Positions 1-10,095 of a stretch of 64,000 bases of DNA are shown piece by piece. The notes under the pieces were generated by a model that saw only the letters and a list, made by a program, of their open reading frames with translations, did not search any database and had not been told where the DNA came from. The translations under genes were made by a program, and so were the position numbers. The number at the start of each line of letters is the position of its first letter. The stretch's first letter is position 1. The stretch spans positions 558,001 to 622,000 of the forward strand of contig NZ_PTLZ01000001.1 in the NCBI RefSeq assembly GCF_003293745.1, given 5' to 3'. Source of the stretch: Herminiimonas fonticola. Its GTDB lineage: Bacteria > Pseudomonadota > Gammaproteobacteria > Burkholderiales > Burkholderiaceae_D.

Positions 1-696
1 CATCGCGCTTTTTACGAGGAAGGCAATCGCAAGTATGGACACACCTATCTTCAATAAAATCAGATCGGTGGCAGCGATGTTCACTAGACGCACGGCCAGA
101 TCAGCCATATTCATCGTGCCGGCGCTGGCGTAAATCAAGGCGACGCCGATCAAAAACAATAGCGATGCTGCCAGATTGACGGCGATGTATTGCATGCCCG
201 CGCGTATGCGGGTGGTGTTGTAGCCGTGCAGTACCAGACCGTAGGACGCGGCCAGCATGACTTCAAAAAACACGAACAGATTGAACAGGTCATGCGTCAG
301 GAAGGCACCGTTAATTCCCATCAGCAGGAACTGGAATAGCGTGTGGAAGTGCACGCCGATTTTGCTCCAGCGCAGCATGGAGAACAGCAATGCTGCAGTC
401 GCCAATACCGCGGTCAGCAATAACATCAGCGATGCCAGTCTGTCCGCGACCAGGGCGATGCCGAACGGTGCCGACCAGTTCGCGGCCAGGTAGACGCCTA
501 TGCCTTCGGTCCAGCGACCGCTGTCGGTCAGATAGATCAGCGCGACCGCAACACAGAGTTGCAGCAACACGGAGGCAAGATTGACGATGAACTTGAACTG
601 ATGGCGTTTCTCGTTAATCAGGATCAGCAATGCGCCGCACAATAGCGGCAACAGCACCGGCAGAATGATCAGGTGTTGCATCCAATCCAGCTTCAT
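1..696 (-). CDS. mrpD: Na+/H+ antiporter subunit D, partial (runs off left edge)
   Basis: N-terminal part of a very hydrophobic protein starting MKLDWMQHLIILPVLLPLL at 696; the frame stays open to base 1, so the C-terminal half lies outside the window. MrpD/PhaD is an NADH-dehydrogenase ND2/4/5-like membrane subunit of the multisubunit Mrp cation/proton antiporter in the inner membrane. The segment around 230-330 encodes the typical FLTHDLFNLFVFFEVML stretch of this family. Its ATG shares one base with the mrpC stop (TGATG), which indicates translational coupling. Naming rests on the family motif and on the neighbouring mrpC and mrpAB genes. Confidence 0.9.
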   Translation of the reverse strand, partial: MKLDWMQHLIILPVLLPLLCGALLILINEKRHQFKFIVNLASVLLQLCVAVALIYLTDSGRWTEGIGVYLAANWSAPFGIALVADRLASLMLLLTAVLATAALLFSMLRWSKIGVHFHTLFQFLLMGINGAFLTHDLFNLFVFFEVMLAASYGLVLHGYNTTRIRAGMQYIAVNLAASLLFLIGVALIYASAGTMNMADLAVRLVNIAATDLILLKIGVSILAIAFLVKSAM

Positions 697-1037
697 CAAT
701 CGGACTCCTCACCATCGACGTGATCGGTGCCGGTCAAGCCGCGCGAACCTATCATGACGACCAGATAAAGAGCGGTAGTCGCGAAGCCGATGACGATCGC
801 AGTCAATACCAGCGCTTGCGGCAAGGGATCGCTGAATAGGGACGGGTCTGGCGTGCCGGTCCCCAGCGTCAGTGGTGGACGATTTACCCACAGCCTGCCC
901 ATGATGAAGATAAACAGATTCACCGCATACGACATCAACATCAATCCGGTCAGTACCTGAAAACTACGCGGGCGCAGGATCAGCCAGATGCCTGATCCGA
1001 ACAGCACACCGATGGCGAGCGAGATAACAATTTCCAT
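696..1037 (-). CDS. mrpC: Na+/H+ antiporter subunit C
   Basis: 113-residue protein with three hydrophobic segments (about residues 3-20, 28-47 and 70-95), the size and layout of MrpC/PhaC, a NuoK-like subunit. The conserved family core GLMLMSYAVNLFIF is present. Start and stop overlap the flanking genes by one base each, so mrpAB-mrpC-mrpD form one coupled operon. It acts in the inner membrane, exporting Na+ or K+ against protons for pH and salt homeostasis. The cation preferred by this system cannot be told from sequence. Confidence 0.92.
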   Translation of the reverse strand: MEIVISLAIGVLFGSGIWLILRPRSFQVLTGLMLMSYAVNLFIFIMGRLWVNRPPLTLGTGTPDPSLFSDPLPQALVLTAIVIGFATTALYLVVMIGSRGLTGTDHVDGEESD

Positions 1038-3967
1038 CAGATGACTCCTCGCTTGTTGCTTGCCGTGCTCGCTTCGCTGGCATTGCCGGCTTGCGGACGA
1101 CGACTACGTATGGATTGATGCGCCAGCGCGACCAGGATCAACATGGTGGCGCCAACCACGACCACGAACACGCCGAGATCGAAAAAGAAAGCACTAGGGA
1201 TGTGTATTTCTCCCAGTACAGGGAAGTTGACGTGCGCCGTGTGACTGGTCAGGAAAGGATAGCCAAGCACGATCGCGCCGAGGCCGGTTGCACATGCAAT
1301 GATCAGTCCGAATGACAGCCAGCGCAGCGGCCGCAGATGCAAGTGCGATTCCAGCCAGGTCGTGCCGGCCAGCATGTATTGCACGATGATCGCGACCGCA
1401 AAGATCAGACCGGCGACGAAGCCGCCACCGGGCAGATTGTGGCCGCGCATGAAAAAGTACATCACGATCATCGCCATGAATGGCAGCAGAAAGCGCAGAT
1501 ACACGCCGGGAATCATCAGGTAACCGCTATCCACCTGTTCTGCGGGGGTTTGTTGTGCAGCCGGGTCGGTGTTGTTGAGTTGCTGCTCAGGCAGCGCTAT
1601 GCTTTCCGGTGTCGGCCGGAAGCGTCGCAGCAAGGCATAGACCGTCAATGCGACGATGGCGAGCACGGTGATTTCGCCCATCGTATCGAAGCCGCGGAAA
1701 TCGACCAGCAAGACATTGACCACATTTGTGCCGCCGCCTTCCGACAAGGCGCGCAGCAGGAAGAAGTCGCCTATGCTCGCCGGTTGCGGATGCATCAGCA
1801 CGATGTAACTGACAGCGGCAATGCTCAGTCCACCGACGATAGCCAGCGCCATATCGCGTGAACGGCGCAACCAGACTGTACGCGGTATCTGCATATTCAA
1901 TTCGCGCGGCACCAGACGTCGTGGCAGCCAGCGCAAGCCGAGCAGGATCAGCACGGTGGTCACGGTTTCCACCATCAATTGTGTCAATGCCAGATCAGGT
2001 GCCGACAGCCACAGGAAGGTCATGCTGACTACCGCGCCAGTGCCGCTGATCAGAATCAAGGCGGCAAGACGGTGATACTTGGCTTGCCACGCGGCGGCAA
2101 CTGCGCAGGCGCAACCGATCAACCACATCATCGCGAACAGTGGATCAATGTCGGCCAGCGATGCCGCAGCCAATGTTGGTAATGGCCTGACGAGTAAAAG
2201 CGGCACTGCAATCATCGCAACTATTATCAAGAATAATTGCGGTTGCAGGCGGCGCGTGCCCAGCCATTTCACCAAAAATGCGGAGCCGGACGCCAAGCGC
2301 AGCATGGTGCTTTCGTAGGCTTGCGCACCGCTCAGTCCGTGAAATACCGGTACGCGATCGCGCGACTGCAGCGTAAAGTATTTACGCAAAATGACATACA
2401 GCAGCACGCCACCGGCGAGTGCGGCAAAGCTCATGGCCAGCGGCAGGTTGAAGCCGTGCCACATTGCCAGATCGTAGACTGGCGCCCGTTCGCCCAGCAC
2501 CGATAACACTGCGCTATCCAGAAACGGTTTGATACTGAGGGCTGGAGCAACGCCGACGATCAGGCAAAGCAGTACCAGACACTCAACCGGGAAGCGCATC
2601 CAGCGCGGCGGTTCGTGCGCGGTCTTGGGTAAATCCGCCGACAGTTTGCCGAAGAACACACTGATAAAACGCAAGGAATAGGTCACGCTGAAAATGCCCA
2701 TCGCGAGGGCGGCATACGACATCCACCAGCTTTCCGTGCCACCGACCAAAGCGGTTTCGGCAAAGAACATTTCCTTGGAAAGAAAACCGTTCAGCAAAGG
2801 CACGCCCGCCATCGCCGCGCTGGCGACAATGGCCAGCGTCGCCGTAATAGGTAATGCATGCCGCAATCCGCGCAGGATACGCATATCGCGGGTGCCGGTT
2901 TCATGGTCGATGATGCCGGCCGCCATGAAGAGCGAGGCCTTGAAAATCGCGTGATTCACAGTGTGGAAAATTGCCGCCACCATGCCGAGCGGTGAACCTA
3001 TGCCCAGCAATACCGTGATCAAGCCAAGATGACTGATGGTGGAATATGCCAGCAAGCCTTTCAAGTCATGCTGAAAAATCGCGACAAAAGAACCGAGTAA
3101 CAGCGTGCAGACGCCGGCACCGGCGATGATCCACATCCATTCTTCGGTGCCGGACAAGGCCGGCCAGAATCGCATCAGCAGGAACACACCGGCTTTTACC
3201 ATCGTCGCCGAATGCAGATACGACGAGACCGGGGTAGGCGCAGCCATCGCATGCGGCAGCCAGAAATGGAAGGGAAATTGCGCACTTTTCGTCAATGCGC
3301 CCAGTGCCACCAGTATCAATGCAGGCAAATACAAGTCGTGCGCGCGAATAAGGTCGCCGGCCTCGAGCACGGTATCAAGATCATAGCTGCCGACGATATG
3401 GCCGATGATCAGTACGCCGCACAGCAGGCACAGACCGCCGGCGCCGGTAACCGTGAATGCCATGCGTGCGCCGCGTCGCGCATCGATACGGTGATGCCAG
3501 TAACCGATCAGCAAAAAGGAGGTAATGCTGGTCAGCTCCCAGAACACCACGAGCTGAATCAGATTGCCGGATAAGACAACACCCAGCATGGATCCCATGA
3601 ACGCCAGCAGGAAAGAAAAGAAGCGCGGCACCGGATCTTTCGGCGACATGTAATAGCGCGCATACAGCACGACCAGCAAGCCTACGCCTAGCACCAGCAT
3701 AGAGAACAGCCACGCCAGCCCATCCATGCGCAACATGAATTCGACACCGAAGGCTGGCATCCATGCCGCTTGATAACGCACGATTTCGCCGGCTCCGACT
3801 TGCTGATACAGGTAGGCAGATCCCAGCAGACCGAACAAGGAGATGCCAGCGGCCAGTATAGATACACGATTGCGGGCGTTGGCCGGCATGCATGCGGCGA
3901 TCACGCTGCCGATGAAGGGCGCGATGACGATGGCGAGTAGCAATATGGCTTCGGGAATTCTGTACAT
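1037..3967 (-). CDS. mrpA: Na+/H+ antiporter subunit A fused to subunit B
   Basis: 976-residue multi-spanning membrane protein. Residues about 1-790 are MrpA: a NuoL-like proton-antiporter core with HFWLPHAMAAPTPVSSYLHS near residues 233-252, then the MrpA C-terminal helices. Residues about 820-950 are MrpB, recognisable by FMRGHNLPGGGFVAGL. This A-B fusion is the usual form in proteobacterial Pha/Mrp group 2 operons, whereas Bacillus has separate A and B genes. A proline- and glutamine-rich linker joins the halves near residue 800. It is the first gene of the operon and continues directly into mrpC. Confidence 0.93.
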   Translation of the reverse strand: MYRIPEAILLLAIVIAPFIGSVIAACMPANARNRVSILAAGISLFGLLGSAYLYQQVGAGEIVRYQAAWMPAFGVEFMLRMDGLAWLFSMLVLGVGLLVVLYARYYMSPKDPVPRFFSFLLAFMGSMLGVVLSGNLIQLVVFWELTSITSFLLIGYWHHRIDARRGARMAFTVTGAGGLCLLCGVLIIGHIVGSYDLDTVLEAGDLIRAHDLYLPALILVALGALTKSAQFPFHFWLPHAMAAPTPVSSYLHSATMVKAGVFLLMRFWPALSGTEEWMWIIAGAGVCTLLLGSFVAIFQHDLKGLLAYSTISHLGLITVLLGIGSPLGMVAAIFHTVNHAIFKASLFMAAGIIDHETGTRDMRILRGLRHALPITATLAIVASAAMAGVPLLNGFLSKEMFFAETALVGGTESWWMSYAALAMGIFSVTYSLRFISVFFGKLSADLPKTAHEPPRWMRFPVECLVLLCLIVGVAPALSIKPFLDSAVLSVLGERAPVYDLAMWHGFNLPLAMSFAALAGGVLLYVILRKYFTLQSRDRVPVFHGLSGAQAYESTMLRLASGSAFLVKWLGTRRLQPQLFLIIVAMIAVPLLLVRPLPTLAAASLADIDPLFAMMWLIGCACAVAAAWQAKYHRLAALILISGTGAVVSMTFLWLSAPDLALTQLMVETVTTVLILLGLRWLPRRLVPRELNMQIPRTVWLRRSRDMALAIVGGLSIAAVSYIVLMHPQPASIGDFFLLRALSEGGGTNVVNVLLVDFRGFDTMGEITVLAIVALTVYALLRRFRPTPESIALPEQQLNNTDPAAQQTPAEQVDSGYLMIPGVYLRFLLPFMAMIVMYFFMRGHNLPGGGFVAGLIFAVAIIVQYMLAGTTWLESHLHLRPLRWLSFGLIIACATGLGAIVLGYPFLTSHTAHVNFPVLGEIHIPSAFFFDLGVFVVVVGATMLILVALAHQSIRSRRPQAGNASEASTASNKRGVI

Positions 3968-4319
3968 GCGCAGGAAATCTTCAGGAAAACGTTCAGCCGA
4001 TATCAGTGCAAATCAGCAGAAATCAGAAAATAAGGCTCGCATCGCATGGGCGCGAGAATTCTTGATTGATAAAAATATCCCCTCAATGTTCAGAGATGAT
4101 TGCGTCGGTCACAGTCCAGGACTGGATACAGCTCTCAACAACCAGACTATAGGCCTGACAGGTTTGCGTTGAGTGCGATGCGTTTAGGCAGCGCAGATTT
4201 GATACTGAAGATTTGATGCGAATATTGCACGCATCAAGTTTTCTTCAGCCAATATTATAAGGGCATGATGAAAATACGCGGGCAGAAAATCATCCGCGTA
4301 TTTTTTTGAGGTTCTATTT
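3968..4319. other. Intergenic region upstream of the mrp operon
   Basis: 352 bases without a convincing gene. It should carry the mrp promoter, but I cannot point to a clear -35/-10 pair. An 8-bp inverted repeat, TTGATGCG (4213-4220) and CGCATCAA (4230-4237), encloses a 9-base AT-rich loop. A second hairpin at 4271-4307 is listed as the copD terminator. Short ORFs here have no family resemblance. Confidence 0.5.
4271..4307 (-). terminator. Hairpin downstream of copD
   Basis: Inverted repeat AAAATACGCGG / CCGCGTATTTT with a 12-base loop, lying 12 bases after the copD stop. T-runs flank both sides (four T in the copD direction, seven T in the plus direction), so it could stop transcription either way. 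Confidence 0.65.
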
Positions 4320-4766
4320 TTACAGTGCGAGTGGTCCCAAGGCACCAATTGCAATCGTCAGCAAGCCGATGACCAGATTGATGGCGACCAGTTTGCGTAT
4401 GGTCGCCATCGCGGCACCGCCAGTTTTCCAGTCCTGCGCTGCGACTGCACGTTTCAAGCGACGATAAGGCGCGAAGAATATGTGAGCAAAGATCAACATC
4501 ATGATCACGCCGAGTACAAACATCAGCATGACGTGCATAGGCGGTTTTCCCATGCCGGCCATCATGGCCATTCCGCTGGCAAAAACCAGTGCGATCGAAA
4601 TCCACACCCACAAGAAAAATTTGGTGAACACACCAGACAGCAAAGTCAGGCGTTGTGGTGGTTCCAATGTCACTGCGACAACAGGACGCAATGCATTGTG
4701 GGCGAAGAACATGCCGCCTACCCACACCGTGAAGCCGAGGATATGAAGAAATTTCGCGATGATCAT
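4320..4766 (-). CDS. CopD-like four-helix membrane protein
   Basis: 148-residue integral membrane protein with four hydrophobic segments (about 1-22, 48-72, 78-98, 122-145). It begins MIIAKFLHILGFTVWVGGMF, the typical first helix of CopD-domain proteins, with a histidine at residue 8 that is often a metal or haem ligand in this superfamily. CopD in copper-resistance operons works in the inner membrane with periplasmic CopC. Here there is no copC, copA or regulator alongside, so a copper role is only inferred. It is transcribed away from the ABC exporter at 4960. Confidence 0.7.
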   Translation of the reverse strand: MIIAKFLHILGFTVWVGGMFFAHNALRPVVAVTLEPPQRLTLLSGVFTKFFLWVWISIALVFASGMAMMAGMGKPPMHVMLMFVLGVIMMLIFAHIFFAPYRRLKRAVAAQDWKTGGAAMATIRKLVAINLVIGLLTIAIGALGPLAL

Positions 4767-4959
4767 GGGATTTTCTTTGAAGAATGAATGTCGGGAACCA
4801 TAGAGTAGCCGATGGACGGCAGATCACAAAGCAGTTCGGCCGCCGACATTGATGTGTCGAGTAGGCGATAATCTGTGTTTGCAAATTTTGCAGCAAGAAT
4901 GAAGTAATGCGATTAAGTAGTTGCGGCGATCCGCGCATGATCGCTATTTGGAGAATGGA

Positions 4960-6816
4960 ATGCTGGGTTGGTTTGAGAAATTGTTGCACCCGTATCAGGA
5001 AGAAGTGCCGGCGACACCGCCGCGCAGCTTCATTGCATTTGTATGGGCTTGCACGAAAGGTGCGCGACGCTACATCCTGGCGATGACGGTGGTCACAGCT
5101 GCGACCGGTGCATTCGAAGCATTGTTGTTCGCGATGATGGGCCGCATTGTCGATTGGTTGGCGCATGTGGAACCGACGTTGTTGTGGAAGCAGGAAGGCG
5201 ACAATCTTTTGTGGCTGGCTGCCATCGTCATGCTGAGCGTGGTGCTGGTTGCGTTGCAGACTTTTTTCAAGCATCAGACGCTGGCTGGTAATTTTCCTAT
5301 GCAGTTGCGCTGGAATTTCCACCGGATGATGCTGAATCAAAGCATGGGCTTTTATCAGGATGAGTTTGCCGGTCGTGTCGCGGCCAAGGTGATGCAAACC
5401 GCGCTGGCTGTGCGCGATGTGTGCATGATCACCGGTGACATTCTGGTGTTCGTGCTGATTTATTTCGTCACGCTGGTCAGCGTAGTCGGTAGTTTCGATC
5501 GCTGGCTGCTGGTGCCGTTTTTGAGTTGGGCATTTTTCTATTTATGCACCTTGCGTTATTTCGTGCCGCGTCTGAGCAAGGTTTCACGCAAGCAGGCCGA
5601 TGCGCGGTCACTGATGACAGGCCGTATCACCGATGCGTATACCAACATCAGCACCGTCAAACTGTTTTCGCACGCTGGCCGCGAAGCCGGTTATGCACGC
5701 AGCGCGATGCAGGAATTCATGGTCTCTGTGCATGGTCAGATGCGTTTGGTCAGCGGTTTTGAAATCGTCAACCACAGTCTCAGCATGTTGCTGATACTCG
5801 GTACTGCCGGCGTCGCGTTATGGCTATGGACGATGGATCAAATTGGTGTCGGTGCAGTCGCTGCCGCGACGGCGATGGCCTTGCGTTTGAACGGCATGTC
5901 GCATTGGGTGATGTGGGAAATGGCATCCCTGTTCGAGCAGGTTGGTACTGTACAGGACGGCATCAATACACTGTCACGTGCACACACGGTGACCGATGCC
6001 GCGGATGCTGCGCCCTTGAAGGTAGTCAAAGGTGAATTGACCTTTGAGCAGATCGGCTTTGCGTATGGCGGCACGCGGTCGGTGATCGATCATATGGATT
6101 TGACCATTCGTGCAGGTGAGAAGGTCGGCCTGGTCGGTCGTTCCGGCGCGGGAAAATCGACGATCGTTAATCTGCTGCTGCGTTTTTACGATCTGGAATC
6201 AGGCCGCATTCTGATCGATGGACAGGATATTGCGCACGTCACGCAAAACAGTCTGCGTGCGCAAATCGGCATGGTGACGCAAGACACCTCACTATTGCAT
6301 CGCTCGGTACGTGACAATATTTTGTACGGTAGGCCCGATGCCAGCGATGCCGACATGATAGATGCGGCGAAGCGCGCAGAGGCGCACGATTTCATCCTGA
6401 ACTTGAGCGATGCAAAAGGCCGCACCGGCTATGACGCTCACGTTGGTGAACGCGGCGTCAAATTATCCGGCGGCCAGCGGCAACGGATTGCGATTGCACG
6501 CGTGATGCTGAAGGATGCGCCGATTCTTTTGCTGGATGAAGCGACCAGCGCACTCGATTCGGAAGTCGAAGCGGCGATCCAAACCAGTTTGTACGAACTG
6601 ATGGAAGGCAAAACCGTGGTGGCGATTGCGCATCGCCTGTCGACGATTGCGGCGATGGATAGATTGATCGTGCTGGATAAGGGGCGCATTGTCGAGCAGG
6701 GTTCGCATCGCGAGTTGCTGCAACAGAATGGCTTGTATGCGCGCTTGTGGGCGCATCAGAGTGGCGGCTTCCTCGGTGAGGAAACGGATGACGATCAACT
6801 GGTTGGCGCTGCTTGA
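4960..6816 (+). CDS. ABC exporter, fused membrane and ATPase domains
   Basis: 618 residues from the ATG at 4960, which has GGAG six bases upstream; an in-frame TTG at 4921 has no such site. The N-terminal half holds about six membrane helices. The C-terminal ATPase has Walker A GRSGAGKST, signature LSGGQ, Walker B ILLLDEATSALDS and switch AIAHRLST. It is a half transporter that should act as a homodimer in the inner membrane, of the MsbA/multidrug exporter type. The substrate cannot be deduced. It stands alone and ends at a strong terminator. Confidence 0.88.
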   Translation: MLGWFEKLLHPYQEEVPATPPRSFIAFVWACTKGARRYILAMTVVTAATGAFEALLFAMMGRIVDWLAHVEPTLLWKQEGDNLLWLAAIVMLSVVLVALQTFFKHQTLAGNFPMQLRWNFHRMMLNQSMGFYQDEFAGRVAAKVMQTALAVRDVCMITGDILVFVLIYFVTLVSVVGSFDRWLLVPFLSWAFFYLCTLRYFVPRLSKVSRKQADARSLMTGRITDAYTNISTVKLFSHAGREAGYARSAMQEFMVSVHGQMRLVSGFEIVNHSLSMLLILGTAGVALWLWTMDQIGVGAVAAATAMALRLNGMSHWVMWEMASLFEQVGTVQDGINTLSRAHTVTDAADAAPLKVVKGELTFEQIGFAYGGTRSVIDHMDLTIRAGEKVGLVGRSGAGKSTIVNLLLRFYDLESGRILIDGQDIAHVTQNSLRAQIGMVTQDTSLLHRSVRDNILYGRPDASDADMIDAAKRAEAHDFILNLSDAKGRTGYDAHVGERGVKLSGGQRQRIAIARVMLKDAPILLLDEATSALDSEVEAAIQTSLYELMEGKTVVAIAHRLSTIAAMDRLIVLDKGRIVEQGSHRELLQQNGLYARLWAHQSGGFLGEETDDDQLVGAA

Positions 6817-6852
6817 CGTGTGCGCTGGTGTGAATTGCCAGTTCAAGAAATG

Positions 6853-6888
6853 AAAAACGGAGCATGTGCGAACATGCTCCGTTTTTTT
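6853..6888. terminator. Strong bidirectional terminator
   Basis: Perfect 15-base arms AAAAACGGAGCATGT and its complement around a 4-base loop, with A and T runs on the outer flanks. It sits between the convergent ABC exporter (ends 6816) and MFS transporter (ends 6912) and can serve both. Confidence 0.92.
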
Positions 6889-6911
6889 ATCAGAACTTAT
6901 TTTCTAAGAAC

Positions 6912-8207
6912 TTATACAGTTTGTTTTTGTTTGCCGACTAACAGTAAAGCAAGCAAGGTCAAAGCAGCAGCGCCGGAAAGATAAAAGCCTACGTAGTGCA
7001 AACCGTAATTAGTTGCCAGCCAGGTAGCGGCATACGGTGCCAGTGATGCGCCAAAAATCCCTCCCAGGTTGAAGGTCAACGAAACACCCGTGTAGCGTAT
7101 CTCTGCAGGGAAGAGTTCAGACAGCATGGTGCCGAGCGGACCGTAAGTCATGCCCATCAGTGCCAAGCCCAGGGAGAGGAAGATCGTCACGCCAACCAGA
7201 CTGTTTGCAATGAACATCGGCGCTATCAACAGGCCGAACAGAATCATGCCTATCGATACCAGAATCATCGTGATGCGGCGGCCGTATTTATCGGCCATCA
7301 AAGCGGAGACTGGAATCGTGATCGCAAAAAATATGACGGCAAACAATTGCAGGATCAAAAATTGTTGACGTGAATAACCGAGCGCCGTCGTGCCCCAACT
7401 CAATGCGAATACCGTCATCAGGTAAAACAGCACGAAGGTGGCGAGCGCGATGATGGTGCCCAAGACCAGCATGCGGCCATGTTCGCTGAAGACAGTCGCG
7501 AGTGGAATCTTGACGCGCTCGCCTTTGTCCAAAACTTTCTGGAAGGCTGGCGTCTCGGTAATTTTCAAGCGCACATACAAACCGACCAGTACCAGCACTG
7601 CGCTGGCGAGAAAGGGAATGCGCCAGCCGTAGCTGAAGAATTGTTCATTGGTCAGCGTTTCGCTGAGCAGCAGGAAGATGCCACCCGACATGAAGAAGCC
7701 CAAGGGTGCACCCAGTTGCGGAAAACAACCGTACCAGGCGATCTTGCCCGGAGGTGCATTTTCCGTCGCCAGCAAGACCGCGCCACCCCATTCGCCGCCT
7801 AGTCCCAAACCTTGACCGAAGCGGCACAAGGCCAGCAACAAAGGTGCGGCGGTACCGATGCTTGCATAGGTTGGCAGCAGGCCGATTGCGACGGTTGAAA
7901 TACCCATAGTCAACAGTGCAGCGACCAGCGTGGCTTTGCGACCTATGCGATCGCCGTAATGACCGAATACTGCAGAGCCGACCGGGCGTGCAAAAAATGC
8001 GATGGCAAAAGTTGCCAGCGATTGCAGTACGGCGGCAGTCGGGCTGGATGAAGGGAAAAACAGATGAGGAAAAACCAGTACCGCCGCTGTCGCGTAGATA
8101 TAAAAATCAAAGAACTCGATCGTGGTGCCGATCAGGCTGGCGAACAAGACATTGGCTGGTGAGTTTACTTTTTTTAAGTCCGCAGTAATGCTGTGACCAT
8201 CGCTCAT
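6912..8207 (-). CDS. MFS transporter, metabolite:H+ symporter (MHS) type
   Basis: 431 residues with about 12 membrane helices. Loop signature GHYGDRIGRK lies near residue 82 and the repeated DKYGRR in the second half; both fit the MHS branch of the major facilitator superfamily (ProP, ShiA, KgtP relatives), which import organic acids or betaines with protons. The substrate is not identifiable. It starts 39 bases after lipA on the same strand and may be read through from it, but no functional link to lipoate is evident. Confidence 0.85.
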   Translation of the reverse strand: MSDGHSITADLKKVNSPANVLFASLIGTTIEFFDFYIYATAAVLVFPHLFFPSSSPTAAVLQSLATFAIAFFARPVGSAVFGHYGDRIGRKATLVAALLTMGISTVAIGLLPTYASIGTAAPLLLALCRFGQGLGLGGEWGGAVLLATENAPPGKIAWYGCFPQLGAPLGFFMSGGIFLLLSETLTNEQFFSYGWRIPFLASAVLVLVGLYVRLKITETPAFQKVLDKGERVKIPLATVFSEHGRMLVLGTIIALATFVLFYLMTVFALSWGTTALGYSRQQFLILQLFAVIFFAITIPVSALMADKYGRRITMILVSIGMILFGLLIAPMFIANSLVGVTIFLSLGLALMGMTYGPLGTMLSELFPAEIRYTGVSLTFNLGGIFGASLAPYAATWLATNYGLHYVGFYLSGAAALTLLALLLVGKQKQTV

Positions 8208-8246
8208 CTTTTTCTTCTTTCATCCCTGCGGCATTGCATGCCGGTT

Positions 8247-9275
8247 TTATTGTTGTGCTTGCTTGAGTAAATCGTTGCCGGCACCGGTCGTCACGCCATG
8301 CGCTTGTTGATCGGCGTGATAAGAGCTACGCACCATCGCACCAACTGCCGCATGCGCAAAGCCCATCTTGTACGCTTCTTCTTCATACATCTTGAAGGTG
8401 TCGGGATGCACATAGCGGCGTACCGGCAAGTGGTCGCCGCTAGGCATCAGGTACTGGCCTATGGTCAGCATGTCGACGTCGTGGGCGCGCATGTCGCGCA
8501 TCACTTGCAATACTTCTTCATCGGTTTCGCCGAGGCCGACCATGATGCCGGATTTGGTTGGCGTGTTCGGATGCATGGCCTTGAAGCGTTTCAGCAAGTT
8601 CAACGAGTATGCATAATCGGAGCCCGGACGTGCTTCCTTGTACAGGCGCGGTGCGGTTTCCAGATTGTGGTTCATCACATCTGGTGGTGCGAGATTCAGA
8701 ATCTCCAGCGCTCTATCCATGCGACCGCGGAAATCGGGCACCAGGATTTCAATCCGTGTATTCGGCGACAGTTCGCGTACGCGGCGTATGCATTCGGCAA
8801 AATGGCCGGCACCGCCATCGCGCAAATCGTCACGATCCACCGAAGTAATAACGACATAACTCAGGCGCAATGCAGCGATGGTTTTCGCCAGATTTTCCGG
8901 CTCATTCACGTCTAGCGGATCGGGCCTGCCGTGGCCGACGTCGCAGAACGGGCAGCGACGTGTGCATTTGTCACCCATGATCATGAAGGTCGCGGTGCCT
9001 TTGCCGAAGCATTCGCCTATGTTCGGGCAACTGGCTTCTTCACACACTGTCACCAGATTGTTGGCGCGCAGGATGTCCTTGATTTCGTAAAAGCGGGTTG
9101 AAGGCGATGCGGCCTTGACGCGTATCCAGTCCGGTTTCGGCAGCCGCTCCATCGGGACTACCTTGATCGGTATCCGTATGGTTTTGGCTGAGCCTTTTTG
9201 TTTTTCGCTTGGGTTGTAAGCGGGCGCAGGTGTTACTGCCGGTGCGGAGGATTCTGGATTGCTGTCGATCGTCAT
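8247..9275 (-). CDS. lipA: Lipoyl synthase
   Basis: 342-residue radical SAM enzyme that inserts two sulfurs into octanoyl groups on lipoyl domains, completing lipoate synthesis in the cytoplasm. The auxiliary 4Fe-4S cluster cysteines are C78, C83 and C89 ([12 protein letters not shown]), and the radical SAM triad is C104, C108 and C111 (CTRRCPFC). The N-terminal 40 residues form a polar extension, common in Burkholderiales. lipB lies upstream on the same strand, so the octanoyl transferase and the sulfur insertase are adjacent. Confidence 0.97.
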   Translation of the reverse strand: MTIDSNPESSAPAVTPAPAYNPSEKQKGSAKTIRIPIKVVPMERLPKPDWIRVKAASPSTRFYEIKDILRANNLVTVCEEASCPNIGECFGKGTATFMIMGDKCTRRCPFCDVGHGRPDPLDVNEPENLAKTIAALRLSYVVITSVDRDDLRDGGAGHFAECIRRVRELSPNTRIEILVPDFRGRMDRALEILNLAPPDVMNHNLETAPRLYKEARPGSDYAYSLNLLKRFKAMHPNTPTKSGIMVGLGETDEEVLQVMRDMRAHDVDMLTIGQYLMPSGDHLPVRRYVHPDTFKMYEEEAYKMGFAHAAVGAMVRSSYHADQQAHGVTTGAGNDLLKQAQQ

Positions 9276-9440
9276 TGGGCTGGTCGCTCTTCGTCAAGTG
9301 TTGCCATGACAGCGCCGGGTGCAGCGCTGGATAACAACGCGTGGCGCAGACGTTCATCTTTGCCACGATAAAAATGGATACAACGGGTAATCGAAAAAAC
9401 GGTAATGCGAAAACGGTAATACAGGACGTTGATACAGCGT

Positions 9441-10091
9441 CTATCTGGAAAGGCTTTGCGTCAATCTTTCAGCCAGCTCATTTTGTACTGCATCTAGTGT
9501 TGCGTGCGCGCCCAGACTTTGCATGTCTATCGTGGCCAAGCCTTCATAACCGCAAGGATTGATCCACGAAAACGGCGTCAAATCCATCGCGACATTCAGC
9601 GATACGCCGTGATAGGTGCAACCGTTGCCACGTATCTTCAAGCCAAGCGCAGCGATTTTCGCGCCTTGCAGCGGGCCGTCCGACAGATAAATGCCGGGCG
9701 CACCAAGCTTGCGTTCACAGGCAAGATTATACGCCGCCAGCGTATCGATCACCGCCTGCTCGATTTTGTTGACCAGCTCGCGCGCGAAGAGGCGCGCATC
9801 GGCGTGATTGCGGCGCAAATCCAGCAGTAAATAAATGACAACCTGACCCGGGCCGTGATACGTCACTTCGCCGCCTCTATCGGTTTGCACGACAGGGATA
9901 TCGTGCGCGTCGAGTACGTGCTCAGGATCGGCTGCCAGCCCGAGCGTGAAGACGGGCGGGTGTTCGACTATCCACAATTCGTCGGCAGTTTGCGGCGTGC
10001 GCGCATCGGTAAATGCGCGCATCGCTGCGAAGGTGATGTCGTAGGATTCGCGTCCGCGTTGCAGAACGATGGGACGGGTGAGTACGGTCAT
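9441..10091 (-). CDS. lipB: Octanoyl-(acyl carrier protein) transferase
   Basis: 216 residues from ATG 10091. LipB moves octanoate from acyl carrier protein to lipoyl domains, the step before LipA. Conserved blocks are [21 protein letters not shown] with the catalytic lysine, and INPCGYEG with the catalytic cysteine. An in-frame TTG at 10106 would extend it by five residues into ybeD, but the ATG gives the usual family N-terminus and leaves only 4 bases after the ybeD stop. Confidence 0.95.
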   Translation of the reverse strand: MTVLTRPIVLQRGRESYDITFAAMRAFTDARTPQTADELWIVEHPPVFTLGLAADPEHVLDAHDIPVVQTDRGGEVTYHGPGQVVIYLLLDLRRNHADARLFARELVNKIEQAVIDTLAAYNLACERKLGAPGIYLSDGPLQGAKIAALGLKIRGNGCTYHGVSLNVAMDLTPFSWINPCGYEGLATIDMQSLGAHATLDAVQNELAERLTQSLSR

Positions 10092-10095
10092 GCGA

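Noticed and set aside
4255-5397. Long 380-codon minus-strand frame across copD and the ABC gene
   Set aside because: It is rich in His, Arg and Gln, lies antisense to the well-supported exporter and out of frame with CopD, and shows no domain.
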